This document shows positions 18,420 to 27,834 of a stretch of DNA of 64,000 nucleotides, piece after piece. The notes under the pieces are model-generated. The model was not told the origin of the DNA. It was given only the letters and a program-made list of their open reading frames with translations, and ran no database searches. This DNA comes from an uncultured Lysobacteraceae bacterium (lineage in GTDB: Bacteria; Pseudomonadota; Gammaproteobacteria; Xanthomonadales; Xanthomonadaceae), in the NCBI GenBank assembly GCA_946480825.1, contig CAMLLG010000002.1, positions 48,373 through 112,372 of the forward strand, read 5' to 3'. Both the position numbers and the translations under genes were made by a program. How positions within the stretch are numbered: the stretch's first letter is position 1; each line of letters begins with the position of its first letter.

Positions 18420-18866
18420 CTACCCCGACAACTTCGGGTCGTTGCTGGCCTGCGGATCGCAGAACAGGTATTGCAGCAACATTCCGCTCGATGTTTGCGC
18501 CTCGATCAGAATCGAGAATCCGAAGTCGAGCATTTGATTGCTCAGCATCGACAGTGTGAATTCGGCAGATTGCCCGTCAGGCTTAATGTCGAAGCCGTGG
18601 ATGGGCTGCCAATGCTTCGAAATTCCGGTCGACGCGTAGTCGAGGATTGAGATGCGCGCTTCCGGCTGAGTCTCGTTCCTGAGATTAATGATGAACTTTG
18701 TCTCTTCCTGCGTGGTGATGATCAGATTCCTGTCGAACTTTCCCTGGTAATTTCCCGGCGCACCTGAAATGGTCAAAACGATGGAGTGTGGCTCTGGCGC
18801 TCTTTCGTTATCCAGCATTTTGGCAAGGGTGGGATGAGGGCGACTGATGTTTGCGATTCTTGTCAT
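18420..18866 (-). CDS. Hypothetical beta-rich protein with C-terminal DPQASNDP tail
   Basis: A 148-aa leaderless protein. The middle has alternating beta-prone segments (HSIVLTISGAPGNYQG, NLIITTQEETKFIINLRN, ARISILDYA), suggesting a beta sandwich. The last 35 residues resemble the end of the 10991-11509 protein, with the near-identical motif DPQA(S/G)NDP at the very C-terminus. It lies between nSTAND copy 2, whose stop is 154 bp upstream, and the cystatin-like gene. GAGG precedes ATG 18866. Family and function unknown. Confidence 0.75.
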   Translation of the reverse strand: MTRIANISRPHPTLAKMLDNERAPEPHSIVLTISGAPGNYQGKFDRNLIITTQEETKFIINLRNETQPEARISILDYASTGISKHWQPIHGFDIKPDGQSAEFTLSMLSNQMLDFGFSILIEAQTSSGMLLQYLFCDPQASNDPKLSG

Positions 18867-19020
18867 GACGGTGCTGCCTCGCATTGGGTTGCGCCGACAC
18901 TGGCATCGGCGTTGGTGGATGGGCCGGGGGATGCCCTCGATGGCACTGCATCGATCTTGTATGGCGACTATTCCACGATCGGCGCGCGTGCGCGGTGTCG
19001 ATACGGATTCTCTGCAGGAG

Positions 19021-22000
19021 TCATTCGAGTCGGGATAGGACATGAGGGGCGGCGCTGACCGCGGTGATCTCGATGAAGTGCGGGTCCGCATATCCGATGT
19101 CCGCCAGCCATGCGATCTGCTTTTCGACGCGCTGGCGTCGGCCGAGCAAAACGTGGGCGCTTGCCCACGGCACGATGACATCCGGATCTTTCGAGCTCGC
19201 ACTCCTTGAACCCGCACCGATCGGATCGAGCAGGCCGATGACGCGTTGCCAGTCGGCATGGGCTTCGGCCGTCATTCCTTTTCGCGAACGCTCCCGTCCG
19301 CGAACGATCAATGCCTTCGCGAGCAGGGCGGTTTCGTGGATGCCGCCCTTCGATGCCTTCGCGATGCGCTCGAGATCCGAGATGGCCCCGTCGCGGATCG
19401 CATCGGCGACGACGGCGTCGGATTGGGCGCGGGCGATCAACAGGCGGACCGAGACATCCAACCGCTGCAGCGCCATCGATGCATCGCCCGAGGCCTTGAG
19501 GTCCCGAACCAGTCTTTCCGCGGACGCGGCGTGCGTGCCGCGTCCGCGCGCATCGCCGCGGGCGTCGGCGATTTCGCCCGCTTCGATGTGCGCCAGCGCC
19601 AGATCGCGCGCCCAGACCTTGTTGTCCGGTTCGCGCTCGGTCAGCGCGGACAATGCGGCGATGCTCGCTGCGGTCTGTGCACGGGCTTCTTCCAGACGCC
19701 CGCGGGAAAAAGCGAGTTGAGCGCTGCTGAGCAGCGAGGTCGCCAGCCTGCGCTTCCATACCAGCGCGTCCGGCTTCTTGTCGACCAGCCGGCGCAGCAT
19801 GACGATCTGTTCCGCATAACCGGCCGCAGCCTCCGACAAACGTCCTTCCGACGCTTCGCCGCTGCTGATCCACGACAGCGTGTCGACCAGGTCGTAGCGC
19901 AGGTTGTCGTCGTCGGCTCTGGTCGACAGCACGCCGGCCTTGAGTCCGGCCGAGCGCTTGAAGTGCGCGAGCGCCTCGCCGATATGCCCCTGGTCGCGGG
20001 CGACGGCGCCGAGGTTGTTGAGCGCATACGACAGCTCGATCCGCCAGTCCGGGTTGTTCGGTTCCAGCCGAACCAGCCGTTCGCTCGTTTTCAGATACGT
20101 GCCCCAATGCCTGCGCGCCTCATCCAGCCGGCCTTGCCGATAGTGGTGGTAGCCCAGCCAATACGTCGCGATGCCCAGTTCGGCGATGGCTTCGGCGGAT
20201 GTCGGTGCGCGTTCGACGGCGGTGCTCGCGGCGAGCGTGGCACGCTCGAAGGCGGACTTCGCTTCATCGAGTTTCGCCTGCTCCGTCATCACTTCACCGG
20301 CCGTGCGCAGGGCGCGGGACCGGTTGATCAGGTCTTCGGTGCGCGTCTGCGCCTTGGGCTGGCGTTCCAGTTGCGCGAGCGCTTTGGCGCTGATGCTGTC
20401 GAGCAGTTTGAGATTGCCCAGCGGGCGCAGTTTGTCGGCCAGATCCACCAGCATGAAATCGGCCAGTTGCAGGGCCTCTTCGCGGCGGCGTTCGGCTTCG
20501 TCGCGGGCCTGGGTGGCGAGCAGGGCGAGCAGGGCGGAGACGGCCGCGAAGATCGCCAGGCCCGAGATGGCCGCGACCCGCAGCCAGCGCTTGCGCCGGT
20601 CGAGTTTCGCCGACGCCCGCAGGAACGCGTGTTCGTCGGGCCCCAGATCGTCCGGCAACCGCTTCGCGGCTTCCAGTGCGTCCTGCAGCGGCCGGCCGGG
20701 GTTGAGCAGTTGATCCGCGCTGCGGCCGTCCTCGATCCAGCGCGCCGCGGCACGGCGCATGCGCGCTTTGGCCTGCAGCAGGCGGCGGTTGTCCTGGATC
20801 CAGTCGCGCGCGCGCGGCCATTGCCGCAGCAGCGCTTCATGCGCCACGCGGACGCCGGCCAGGCCGTCGCTCAATTCGGCGACGAACAGGCGCGCACGCA
20901 CGAAGGCTTCGGCGAGCGCGCGGGCGTCGTCGTCCAACGCCGACCAGGCCACGCGACGCGCGCTGACGCTGTCGTTGTCCTGCTGCATCACCACCATCTG
21001 CGAGAACAGCCTGCCGAGCCCGCGCCTGGCGGCCTCGGGCAGGGTGGCGAAGACTTCCTCGGCGCGATGCGCGAGCGCGCCTTCCAGACCGCCGATCGCG
21101 CGGTAGGCTTCGAAACGCAGTTCGCCGTCGTCGCTCCGACGTTCGTACAGCGCCTGCAGCGTGTGCTGCAACAGCGGCAACGCATCGGCGTGGGCGTTGG
21201 CGGCGTCGCGCAGCACGTCGTCGAGGTGTTCCGCGGTCTGCGGATCTTCCTCGAAGGTCAGGCCGGCCAAGGCGGCGGGCGTGCGGATGATCTGCGCGAT
21301 CTCGCCCGGACGCGGGGTCAGCACGTCGAAATGGCCCTCGCCCAGTTTCCGTTCGGCGATCTCGGGAAAGGCTTCGACCAGCGCGAGATAGAAGTCGCCG
21401 CGCACGATCATCGCCACCATCACGCGCGGCGATTCGCACAGGTGATGCAATGCGCGCGAAAACGCGGCATCCCGTTCCGCATCGTGCCGCTCGGGGTGCC
21501 GGCCCCGGGTCGCGACCAGCGTTTCGGCATGGTCGATCGTCAGCAGCAGATGCGCGTGCCGTTGATCCGCGAGTTCCCGGGAGGGGTGGCGCCGGAAGGC
21601 CTCGTCGATGGCGGCGGTGATCGAGGCCGGCGACTCGCGGATCGCAGCGGCGAGGTCGGCGACAGGTCCCGGCGCGAACACCGGTCGCTCGCCGAGCGTC
21701 CATGTCGCCAACGAAGCCGCGAGATGCGTCAGGACATCTTCGGTGTCGACGCCGGCCAGATCGCAGCTCGCGATCGAGAGCGCGCGCAATCCGTCGAAAC
21801 CGCCGTCCTGGCGCAGCAACGGCAGTGCGCCTGCATTGAGCAGCGAGGTTTTGCCGCAGCCGCTGGCGCCGACGATGAGCACGAAGCGACGCTGATTGTC
21901 GATCTGCTGGCGCATCGCTGCCAGGAGTTCCGCGGTGACGCGGCTGCGGCCGAAGAAAACGCCGGCATGTTCGCCGTCGAACGCGCTGAGGCCGACGTAC

Positions 22001-22398
22001 GGGCTGGCGCCGTTCCAGGCGGAGGTCTGCACCGCCACGCGCCGGTAGTCGTCGGGGTACGAGACCTTGGCGATCAGCCGATAGCCGCGTTTGCGGATGG
22101 TTTCGATGTAACGCGGCGACTTGAGATCGTCGCCGAAGACCTTGCGCAGATAGGCGATGGCCTTGTGGACCGGATTGTCGCCGTAGAAGGTGCCGCGCCA
22201 GACTTCGATCAGCAATTGTTCGGAACTGACGACTTCGCCGGCATGCTCTGCCAAGGCGACCAGCACTTCCATCATGCGCGGTTCGAGCTCGATCTCCCTG
22301 CCGTCGACCGAGACGATCAGACGATCGGGCTGCACCAGCATCGCGCCGACGCGGAAGCGCGCATGCGTCGCGAGGGCTCTGCTCCGATCCGTGTGCAT
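19021..22398 (-). CDS. Winged-helix / nSTAND NTPase / TPR membrane regulator, copy 2
   Basis: A protein of about 1125 aa (ATG 22398 preferred; 22455 possible). Residues 1-112 are an OmpR/CadC winged helix (RMMEVLVALAEHAGEVVS, RYIETIRKRGYRLIAK). The nSTAND1-type NTPase follows, with Walker A GASGCGKTS at 177-185, Walker B LLLTIDHAE, the RGDFY sensor motif and LPLLQHTLQALYERR. One transmembrane helix lies near 603-630, then TPR-like repeats to the end. Unlike copy 1 it is GC-rich throughout, as is the chromosome. The N-terminal 470 residues are highly similar to copy 1. It heads the minus-strand island and is well placed to activate the small genes downstream. Confidence 0.87.
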   Translation of the reverse strand: MHTDRSRALATHARFRVGAMLVQPDRLIVSVDGREIELEPRMMEVLVALAEHAGEVVSSEQLLIEVWRGTFYGDNPVHKAIAYLRKVFGDDLKSPRYIETIRKRGYRLIAKVSYPDDYRRVAVQTSAWNGASPYVGLSAFDGEHAGVFFGRSRVTAELLAAMRQQIDNQRRFVLIVGASGCGKTSLLNAGALPLLRQDGGFDGLRALSIASCDLAGVDTEDVLTHLAASLATWTLGERPVFAPGPVADLAAAIRESPASITAAIDEAFRRHPSRELADQRHAHLLLTIDHAETLVATRGRHPERHDAERDAAFSRALHHLCESPRVMVAMIVRGDFYLALVEAFPEIAERKLGEGHFDVLTPRPGEIAQIIRTPAALAGLTFEEDPQTAEHLDDVLRDAANAHADALPLLQHTLQALYERRSDDGELRFEAYRAIGGLEGALAHRAEEVFATLPEAARRGLGRLFSQMVVMQQDNDSVSARRVAWSALDDDARALAEAFVRARLFVAELSDGLAGVRVAHEALLRQWPRARDWIQDNRRLLQAKARMRRAAARWIEDGRSADQLLNPGRPLQDALEAAKRLPDDLGPDEHAFLRASAKLDRRKRWLRVAAISGLAIFAAVSALLALLATQARDEAERRREEALQLADFMLVDLADKLRPLGNLKLLDSISAKALAQLERQPKAQTRTEDLINRSRALRTAGEVMTEQAKLDEAKSAFERATLAASTAVERAPTSAEAIAELGIATYWLGYHHYRQGRLDEARRHWGTYLKTSERLVRLEPNNPDWRIELSYALNNLGAVARDQGHIGEALAHFKRSAGLKAGVLSTRADDDNLRYDLVDTLSWISSGEASEGRLSEAAAGYAEQIVMLRRLVDKKPDALVWKRRLATSLLSSAQLAFSRGRLEEARAQTAASIAALSALTEREPDNKVWARDLALAHIEAGEIADARGDARGRGTHAASAERLVRDLKASGDASMALQRLDVSVRLLIARAQSDAVVADAIRDGAISDLERIAKASKGGIHETALLAKALIVRGRERSRKGMTAEAHADWQRVIGLLDPIGAGSRSASSKDPDVIVPWASAHVLLGRRQRVEKQIAWLADIGYADPHFIEITAVSAAPHVLSRLE

Positions 22399-22492
22399 GG
22401 GGTCCGTCCGGTGGAAAATGCCGACGGTGTGTCTCGGCGGTCGCATCATAGCCATCGCGATCCGGGATTGGCAGCGGTGTCCGCCTCAAAAC

Positions 22493-22518
22493 CGGAGGCC
22501 GGCTTGCGCCGGCCTCCG
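22493..22518 (-). terminator. Rho-independent terminator of the M2 peptidase gene
   Basis: A perfect 11-bp stem (CGGAGGCCGGC and GCCGGCCTCCG) with a TTGC loop, followed on the minus strand by GGTTTTGAGG. It lies about 100 bp past the peptidase stop and marks the right-hand edge of the island. Confidence 0.75.
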
Positions 22519-22618
22519 ATGAGATCCCTGCTCATGCGATTTCGTGCCTGAAATTCCCTTGTCCGAAATTCCCGCGCCTGCGAATTCCGTGTCGCCCCGA
22601 TGCCGGCGGCGGTCGAGA

Positions 22619-24589
22619 TCAGCGCTGCGCGGCGGACGGAGGCAACTGCCAGCCGCAGCTCTGGCCTTCGTTCTGTTCTTCCAGCCAGGTCTGCAGCGGG
22701 GCGAAGTATTCGAGCACGGCGGAGGCGTCCATCTTCTCGCCGCCGGTCAGTTCCTTCATCGTCTTCTGCCAGGGCTGGCTGGACCCCTTGCTCAGCATCG
22801 CCCAGTATTTCTGCCCGGCTTCCTTGTTGTTGTAGAAGCTGCACTCGTACAGCGGCCCCTTGTGGCCGGAGGCGTCGCACAGCGATTTGTAGAACTGGAA
22901 CTGCAGGATGTGCGAGAGGAAGTAGCGGGTGTAGGGCGTGTTGCCCGGCACGTGGTACTTGGCGCCGGCGTCGAAGAATTCCTCGCCGCGCGGGGTGACC
23001 GGGGCGACGCCCTGATACTTGGCTTTCAGATCCCACCAGGCCCGGTTGTATTCGCCGGGCTTGATCGAGCCGTCGAACACGCCCCAGCGCCAGCGGTCGA
23101 TCATCAGGCCGAAGGGCATGAACGAGATCTTGGCCAAAGCCATGCGCATCTGCGCGTTGATCAGCGCTTCCTTGCTCTGGTCCTGCGCGTTCGCCAGACC
23201 GATGGATTGCAGATACTGCGGGGTCATGCCGAGCACGATGGTATCGCCGATGGCTTCGTGGAAGCCGTCGTGCGCGCCGGTCTGGAACAGCGGCGGCTGC
23301 TTGTTGTAGGCGAGGTAGTAATAGACGTGCCCGAGTTCGTGGTAGATGGTGGTGAACTCTTCCTCGTTCGGCTTGATGCACATCTTGGTGCGCACGTCGC
23401 CGGACATGTTCATGTCCCAGGCGCTGGCATGGCAGACCACGTCGCGATCGCGCGGCTGGATGAACTGGGTCTTCTGCCAGTAGCTCGCGGGCAGCTTCGG
23501 CATGCCCAGCGACACGTAGAACTCCTCCGCGCGCTGGGTCATTTCCTCGGCGGTCTTGAGCTGAGCCTCGCGGTCCGCCTCGACCAGCGTCGCGCTGTCC
23601 GCGCCCGCGCCGGCCTTGGCGACGGCCTGCGCATAGTGCGCGTCGTAGCGCTTCCGCAGCGCGGACGTGATGTCGAGGCTGCCGGCGCCCTTGTAGGGTT
23701 CCAGCACGTCCCAGAGGTTGCCCCAGTCCTGTTGCCACATGTTGCCCATCAGATGCGCGGGCAACATGCCGCCGGCGGTGGCGCCCTTGCCGGGGCCGTA
23801 CTGCGTCTGCAGTCGGGTGCGGGTGTAGCAGTGCAGTTCCTGATAGAGCGGTTTGACCTGGCCCCAGAGGCGATCGGTTTCCGCGGCGATTTCCGCCGGC
23901 GTCATGTCGTAGCCGGAACGCCACATTTCGCCGGCGTCGGCGAAGCCCATTTCCTTCGCGCCTTCGTTCACCAGTTCGACGAAACGCACGTAGTCCTTGC
24001 GCATCGGCTGCGAAATGGTGTGCCAGCCCTGCCAGGCGTCCAACTGCGCCTGATAGTCGCGGCTGGTGGCGAGCGTGCCGCTGAGTTCGCCGAGGTCGCG
24101 GCAGCCCTTCGCTTCTCCGGTGCCGGTGCAGTATTTGCCTGCGCCGTAATCGCCTTCCATCTTGGTGGCGATGCGGGTGAGTTCGCCGAGCTTCGCGGGA
24201 TCGTTCGGCGGCGGCATCGCGGTCGACAACTTGAGCAGCAGGATCGCGCGTGCGCTCTCGGGCGACATCTTCTGACCTTCGAAGGGTTTCGCCGCCTTGA
24301 TCCAGCCGTTGAGCCGGGTGAGGAAGCGTTCGTTGGCCTTGGCGGCGACGGTCTGGCTGTCGTCGTTGATGTAGGTGGAGGACAGCCACTGCGCTGCGGT
24401 CAACTCCGGATACATCTCCTTGTATTCGCGGTTGACCCGCGCGACGAACGCATCGGCGTTCGCGTCGGCCTTGGCGTCTGTGCCGCCGGTTGCGGACGCA
24501 TCGTCCTTCGGCGTTTCTTTCTGGCAGGCGGTGAGGGCGAGCAGGCCGGCGCCGATGGCGAGGGCCAGAAGGGTGTTGCGAGGGTTCAC
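22619..24589 (-). CDS. Peptidase M2 (ACE-like dipeptidyl carboxypeptidase) lipoprotein
   Basis: A 656-aa periplasmic or outer-membrane lipoprotein. The signal peptide ends in the lipobox LLALTAC. The zinc site is HELGH (in TTIYHELGHVYYYLAY), with the third ligand in GFHEAIGDT, the gluzincin arrangement of angiotensin-converting enzyme. Length fits the single-domain bacterial enzymes known from Xanthomonas. The start is GTG 24589 with GGAGAT 5 nt upstream. It removes C-terminal dipeptides from peptides, probably in nutrient peptide use. Confidence 0.95.
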   Translation of the reverse strand: MNPRNTLLALAIGAGLLALTACQKETPKDDASATGGTDAKADANADAFVARVNREYKEMYPELTAAQWLSSTYINDDSQTVAAKANERFLTRLNGWIKAAKPFEGQKMSPESARAILLLKLSTAMPPPNDPAKLGELTRIATKMEGDYGAGKYCTGTGEAKGCRDLGELSGTLATSRDYQAQLDAWQGWHTISQPMRKDYVRFVELVNEGAKEMGFADAGEMWRSGYDMTPAEIAAETDRLWGQVKPLYQELHCYTRTRLQTQYGPGKGATAGGMLPAHLMGNMWQQDWGNLWDVLEPYKGAGSLDITSALRKRYDAHYAQAVAKAGAGADSATLVEADREAQLKTAEEMTQRAEEFYVSLGMPKLPASYWQKTQFIQPRDRDVVCHASAWDMNMSGDVRTKMCIKPNEEEFTTIYHELGHVYYYLAYNKQPPLFQTGAHDGFHEAIGDTIVLGMTPQYLQSIGLANAQDQSKEALINAQMRMALAKISFMPFGLMIDRWRWGVFDGSIKPGEYNRAWWDLKAKYQGVAPVTPRGEEFFDAGAKYHVPGNTPYTRYFLSHILQFQFYKSLCDASGHKGPLYECSFYNNKEAGQKYWAMLSKGSSQPWQKTMKELTGGEKMDASAVLEYFAPLQTWLEEQNEGQSCGWQLPPSAAQR

Positions 24590-24697
24590 GTGGGATCTCC
24601 GGTAGCCGGACGGCTCAGCCCCGGAGGCTAGTGCGACGGCTCCGGCGGCGCAAGGCCGCGGGCGTTTTTCCGGACGGTCCGGCGCGGCGCGCGGCCC

Positions 24698-25276
24698 TCA
24701 GACCGTGCGCAGGGTCTGAAAAACGGACGCATCCGGCGCGGCGGGCAACAGCCCGTCCAGATGCCGCAGGTCGTGCAGGAATTCCGCGGCGTCGTCGGCG
24801 TCCTGCTGGAACCAGCGCTTCGCCGAGCCCAGTCGGAAGGTGTAACCCCATGCGTCCATGTCGGCGAACGCGCGTTCGATCCCGAAACCCGGCAATTCGT
24901 CGGCCAGCAGCAGTTGCAGGTAACAGGTCGCGTCTTCCTCGAACTGCGAATCGCTGGCGTCGGTATGCACGCGGAAGCGCAATGTCGGCGGAATGACGAT
25001 GAGATGGCAGGCTTCGTGCAGCAGCGAATGCAGCGGCGTATCGCGGCGTGCGTAGACGGTGTGCCCGATCACGCCGGCCTCGCGCTCGCCCCAGAAGCTG
25101 CCCGGGATTGCGGCATCGTCCGCGACCACGACCAGGGTCAGGCCGAATCGACCGAGCAGCGCCGCCGCATCGGCGACCGCGATGTCGTCGAGAACGAGGA
25201 CGTCGGGCGCGGGCATTTCCCGATCGATCCCGACATCCTGTATTGCGATCATGCGGTCGGACATTCGGTTGGACAT
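24698..25276 (-). CDS. Conserved hypothetical protein with HEACH motif
   Basis: A protein of up to 192 aa; starts at 25276, 25264 and 25252 are all in frame and none has a strong ribosome site. Residues about 80-95 read TPLHSLLHEACHLIVIPP, a zinc-protease-like HExxH, and a conserved acidic segment SQFEEDATCYLQ follows 20 residues later, which could give a third ligand. No signal peptide. It lies just downstream of minE. A metal-dependent role is possible but unproven. Confidence 0.75.
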   Translation of the reverse strand: MSNRMSDRMIAIQDVGIDREMPAPDVLVLDDIAVADAAALLGRFGLTLVVVADDAAIPGSFWGEREAGVIGHTVYARRDTPLHSLLHEACHLIVIPPTLRFRVHTDASDSQFEEDATCYLQLLLADELPGFGIERAFADMDAWGYTFRLGSAKRWFQQDADDAAEFLHDLRHLDGLLPAAPDASVFQTLRTV

Positions 25277-25292
25277 GGCATGTCGCGTCGGG

Positions 25293-25556
25293 TCACGACG
25301 ACGCGGTGCGCTCGTCCGGCAGCGAGACCGAGATGTCGAGCACGTCGTGGTCGCCGTCCTTCGCCATTTCGACCTTGACCGCGTCCACGTCGACGCTGAC
25401 GTACTTGCGGATCACTTCCAGCAGTTCGCGCTGCAGCAGCGGCAGATAGTCGGGCGCGCCGCGATGCGTGCGCTCCTGCGCGACGATGATGCGCAGACGC
25501 TCCTTGGCGATGGAGGCGGTGTTCTTCTTGGGCTTCAGGAAATCGAACAGAGACAT
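25293..25556 (-). CDS. minE: Cell division topological specificity factor MinE
   Basis: An 87-aa MinE. The membrane-targeting N-terminus [11 protein letters not shown] is followed by the MinD-contact helix [16 protein letters not shown] and the beta-rich dimer domain. It stimulates MinD ATPase and drives the pole-to-pole oscillation. The gene starts 4 bp after the minD stop, the usual minCDE order. Confidence 0.97.
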   Translation of the reverse strand: MSLFDFLKPKKNTASIAKERLRIIVAQERTHRGAPDYLPLLQRELLEVIRKYVSVDVDAVKVEMAKDGDHDVLDISVSLPDERTASS

Positions 25557-25560
25557 GGCC

Positions 25561-26370
25561 TCAGCCTCCGAACAGCTTGCTGAAGAAACCCTTCTTCTCG
25601 AGCTGGGTGAAGCGCATCGGGCGGTCCTCGCCCAGCAGCCGGGCGACGGCGTCGTCGTAGGCCTGACCGGCGCTGGATTCCATGTCCAGGATCACCGGCT
25701 CGCCCTTGTTCGACGCGTTGAGCACGTCCGGGGATTCCGGAATCACACCGACGGTCTTCAGGCCCAGCACTTCCTCGACATCGTGGATGCTCAGCATTTC
25801 GCCGGTCTCGACGCGGGCCGGGCTGTAGCGGGTGAGCAGCAGATGTTCCTTCACGCGCTCGCCGTTCTCGGCGCGCTTGGTCTTCGACGCGAGCAGGCCG
25901 AGGATGCGGTCTGAGTCGCGCACGCTGGAGACTTCCGGATTCACCACCACCACCGCCTGGTCGGCGTAGTACATGGCGAGGAACGCGCCCTTCTCGATGC
26001 CGGCGGGCGAGTCGCAGAGGATGATGTCGAAGCCGTCGTCGGCCAATTCCTTCAGCACCTTCTCGACGCCTTCCTTGGTCAGCGCGTCCTTGTCGCGGGT
26101 CTGCGAGGCGGCGAGCAGGTGCAGATTCTCGAAGCGCTTGTCCTTGATCAGCGCCTGCTTCAGCGAAGCCTCGCCGTGGATGACGTTGACGAAGTCGTAC
26201 ACGACCCGGCGTTCGCAGCCCATGATCAGGTCGAGGTTGCGCAGGCCGACGTCGAAGTCGATGACCGCGACCTTCTTGCCGCGGCGCGCGAACCCGCACG
26301 CGAGGCTGGCGCTGCTGGTGGTCTTGCCGACGCCACCCTTGCCCGATGTGACTACGATGATTTCAGCCAA
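25561..26370 (-). CDS. minD: Septum-site determining ATPase MinD
   Basis: A 269-aa deviant Walker-A ATPase. The P-loop KGGVGKTT is at the N-terminus ([20 protein letters not shown]), the switch [10 protein letters not shown] is present, and the C-terminal amphipathic membrane helix is [13 protein letters not shown]. The start codon is TTG 26370, with AGGAGA 6 nt upstream and no ATG available at this position. It recruits MinC and MinE to the membrane. Confidence 0.97.
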   Translation of the reverse strand: MAEIIVVTSGKGGVGKTTSSASLACGFARRGKKVAVIDFDVGLRNLDLIMGCERRVVYDFVNVIHGEASLKQALIKDKRFENLHLLAASQTRDKDALTKEGVEKVLKELADDGFDIILCDSPAGIEKGAFLAMYYADQAVVVVNPEVSSVRDSDRILGLLASKTKRAENGERVKEHLLLTRYSPARVETGEMLSIHDVEEVLGLKTVGVIPESPDVLNASNKGEPVILDMESSAGQAYDDAVARLLGEDRPMRFTQLEKKGFFSKLFGG

Positions 26371-26413
26371 AGTCGTTCTCCTGTTGCTGGCGTTGCGTTC
26401 TGATGTCCGCGGC

Positions 26414-27223
26414 TCATGCGAGCGCGGCGATGTGGATTTGCCCGTTGTCCAGCCAGACCTGCACGGCCTTGCCGCGAAGATCCGCCGGAATGTCCTCCAT
26501 GACCTTGTAGTGTCCTGCGATGGCGACGAGTTCGGCGTGGAACTCGCGGCAGAAGATGCGCGCCTTTTCGTTGTCGCGCGCGCCGGCCAGCGCGCGCCCG
26601 CGCAGGGCGCCGTAGATGTGGATGCTGCCGTCGGCGATCACTTCGGCGCCGGCGCCCACGGTGTTGAGCACGGTGAGATCGCGCTGCTCGGCGTAGATCT
26701 GCTGGCCCGAGCGGATCGGCGCGGTCTGGATCATGCCGGGTTCGCCGGAAGCGGCCGCGGTCTTCGCGGCGGCCGGCGCGGCCGCCTTCGCGGGCGGCGT
26801 GTCCGCGGCCCTCGGCGCGGGCGCATTCTGCGCATGCCCGGTCTGCATGGGCGCGTTCGCGGCGGCGTCGGGCGACTCGTACTGGGCGCGGAACTTGGCC
26901 AGCAGCGGCAGGCCGAGTTCGATCGCGAGGCGCTCGTTGTCGCTGCTGCCGTAGGCCAGGGCCACCGGAATCACGCCCGCGGCGCGCAGCGCGTCCAGCA
27001 GCGCGCGCGCGCTGGCGGCATCCGGCGTGCCGGGCAAGGCGCCGAAATCGACGATGACCGCGGCGCGTTCGAACAGTTTCGGCGCGCGCGCGACGCGGTC
27101 GCGCATTTCCGCGCCGAGGCGTTCGACATCGAGCGTGCGGATGCGCAGGTTGGCGATGCCGACCTGTCCGATCTTCAGGTCGCCGGCCAGTTCGTAGTTC
27201 ATCGCGCTGGCGCCCGCGCTCAT
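26414..27223 (-). CDS. minC: Septum-site determining protein MinC
   Basis: A 269-aa FtsZ-polymerisation inhibitor. The N-terminal domain begins YELAGDLKIGQVGIANLRI. A Pro/Ala-rich linker lies in the middle, and the C-terminal beta-helix domain has GAEVIADGSIHIYGALRGRALAG, the MinD-binding part. ATG 27223 overlaps the TGA of the GNAT gene (ATGA), so translation may be coupled; ATG 27202 is an alternative. minD follows 43 bp downstream. Confidence 0.95.
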   Translation of the reverse strand: MSAGASAMNYELAGDLKIGQVGIANLRIRTLDVERLGAEMRDRVARAPKLFERAAVIVDFGALPGTPDAASARALLDALRAAGVIPVALAYGSSDNERLAIELGLPLLAKFRAQYESPDAAANAPMQTGHAQNAPAPRAADTPPAKAAAPAAAKTAAASGEPGMIQTAPIRSGQQIYAEQRDLTVLNTVGAGAEVIADGSIHIYGALRGRALAGARDNEKARIFCREFHAELVAIAGHYKVMEDIPADLRGKAVQVWLDNGQIHIAALA

Positions 27224-27834
27224 GCGCTGGTGCCCGTCGCGCGCTGCGGCGCCGGTGCGGTGCGCGGCAGGGTCAGCCACGGTTCGGACGGCAACTGCGC
27301 GCCGTAGGTGTCGCGCACCCACGGATAGCTGCACAGATCCTTCATCAGCATGGCCGCGCGCAGGCCGGTTTCCGGCATCACCTGCTGGCCGACCTCGCGG
27401 AAGCCGAAGCTGCCGTGGAAGAGCAGAGCGGGGTCGGGCAGGTTGGGGTCGGCCGCGGCGTCGAGGAAGACTTCACAGGCGAGCTGCGGATAGCGCAGTT
27501 CGGCGTAGCTCTGGGCATCGGCATAGAACGCGCGACCGACGCCGCCCCCGCGGCGACGGCTGGCGACCACGATGCGGTCGATGTAGAAGAAATGGGGATA
27601 GCGTTCGCGGAACCAGCGGAAGTTGCTGGAGTCGTGCGCGGCGTCGCTGCCCACGCCGATCATGAAGCCGGCGAGCGTGCCGTCGCGTTCGGCGACACGG
27701 AAGTACTCCGCGGTCTCGAAGAAATGACGCAGGCGCGCCTGGTCGAAGGGCAGGATCGTCGGGCCGGCGGCATTGTTCAGGGCAAGAACGGAATCCAGCT
27801 CGTGCTCGCGCACGTCGCGGATGACAATCGACAT
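27220..27834 (-). CDS. GNAT-family N-acetyltransferase
   Basis: A 204-aa acetyltransferase. The acetyl-CoA loop lies at RIVVASRRRGGGVGRAFY, in the usual GNAT motif A position. Start ATG 27834 is supported by GGAG 9 nt upstream. It is the first gene of the minCDE transcript and overlaps minC by ATGA. The acceptor is unknown. Confidence 0.85.
   Translation of the reverse strand: MSIVIRDVREHELDSVLALNNAAGPTILPFDQARLRHFFETAEYFRVAERDGTLAGFMIGVGSDAAHDSSNFRWFRERYPHFFYIDRIVVASRRRGGGVGRAFYADAQSYAELRYPQLACEVFLDAAADPNLPDPALLFHGSFGFREVGQQVMPETGLRAAMLMKDLCSYPWVRDTYGAQLPSEPWLTLPRTAPAPQRATGTSA

Noticed and set aside
19246..22551. 1101-codon open frame on the plus strand
   Set aside because: Antisense of nSTAND copy 2; no domain motif and no ribosome site.
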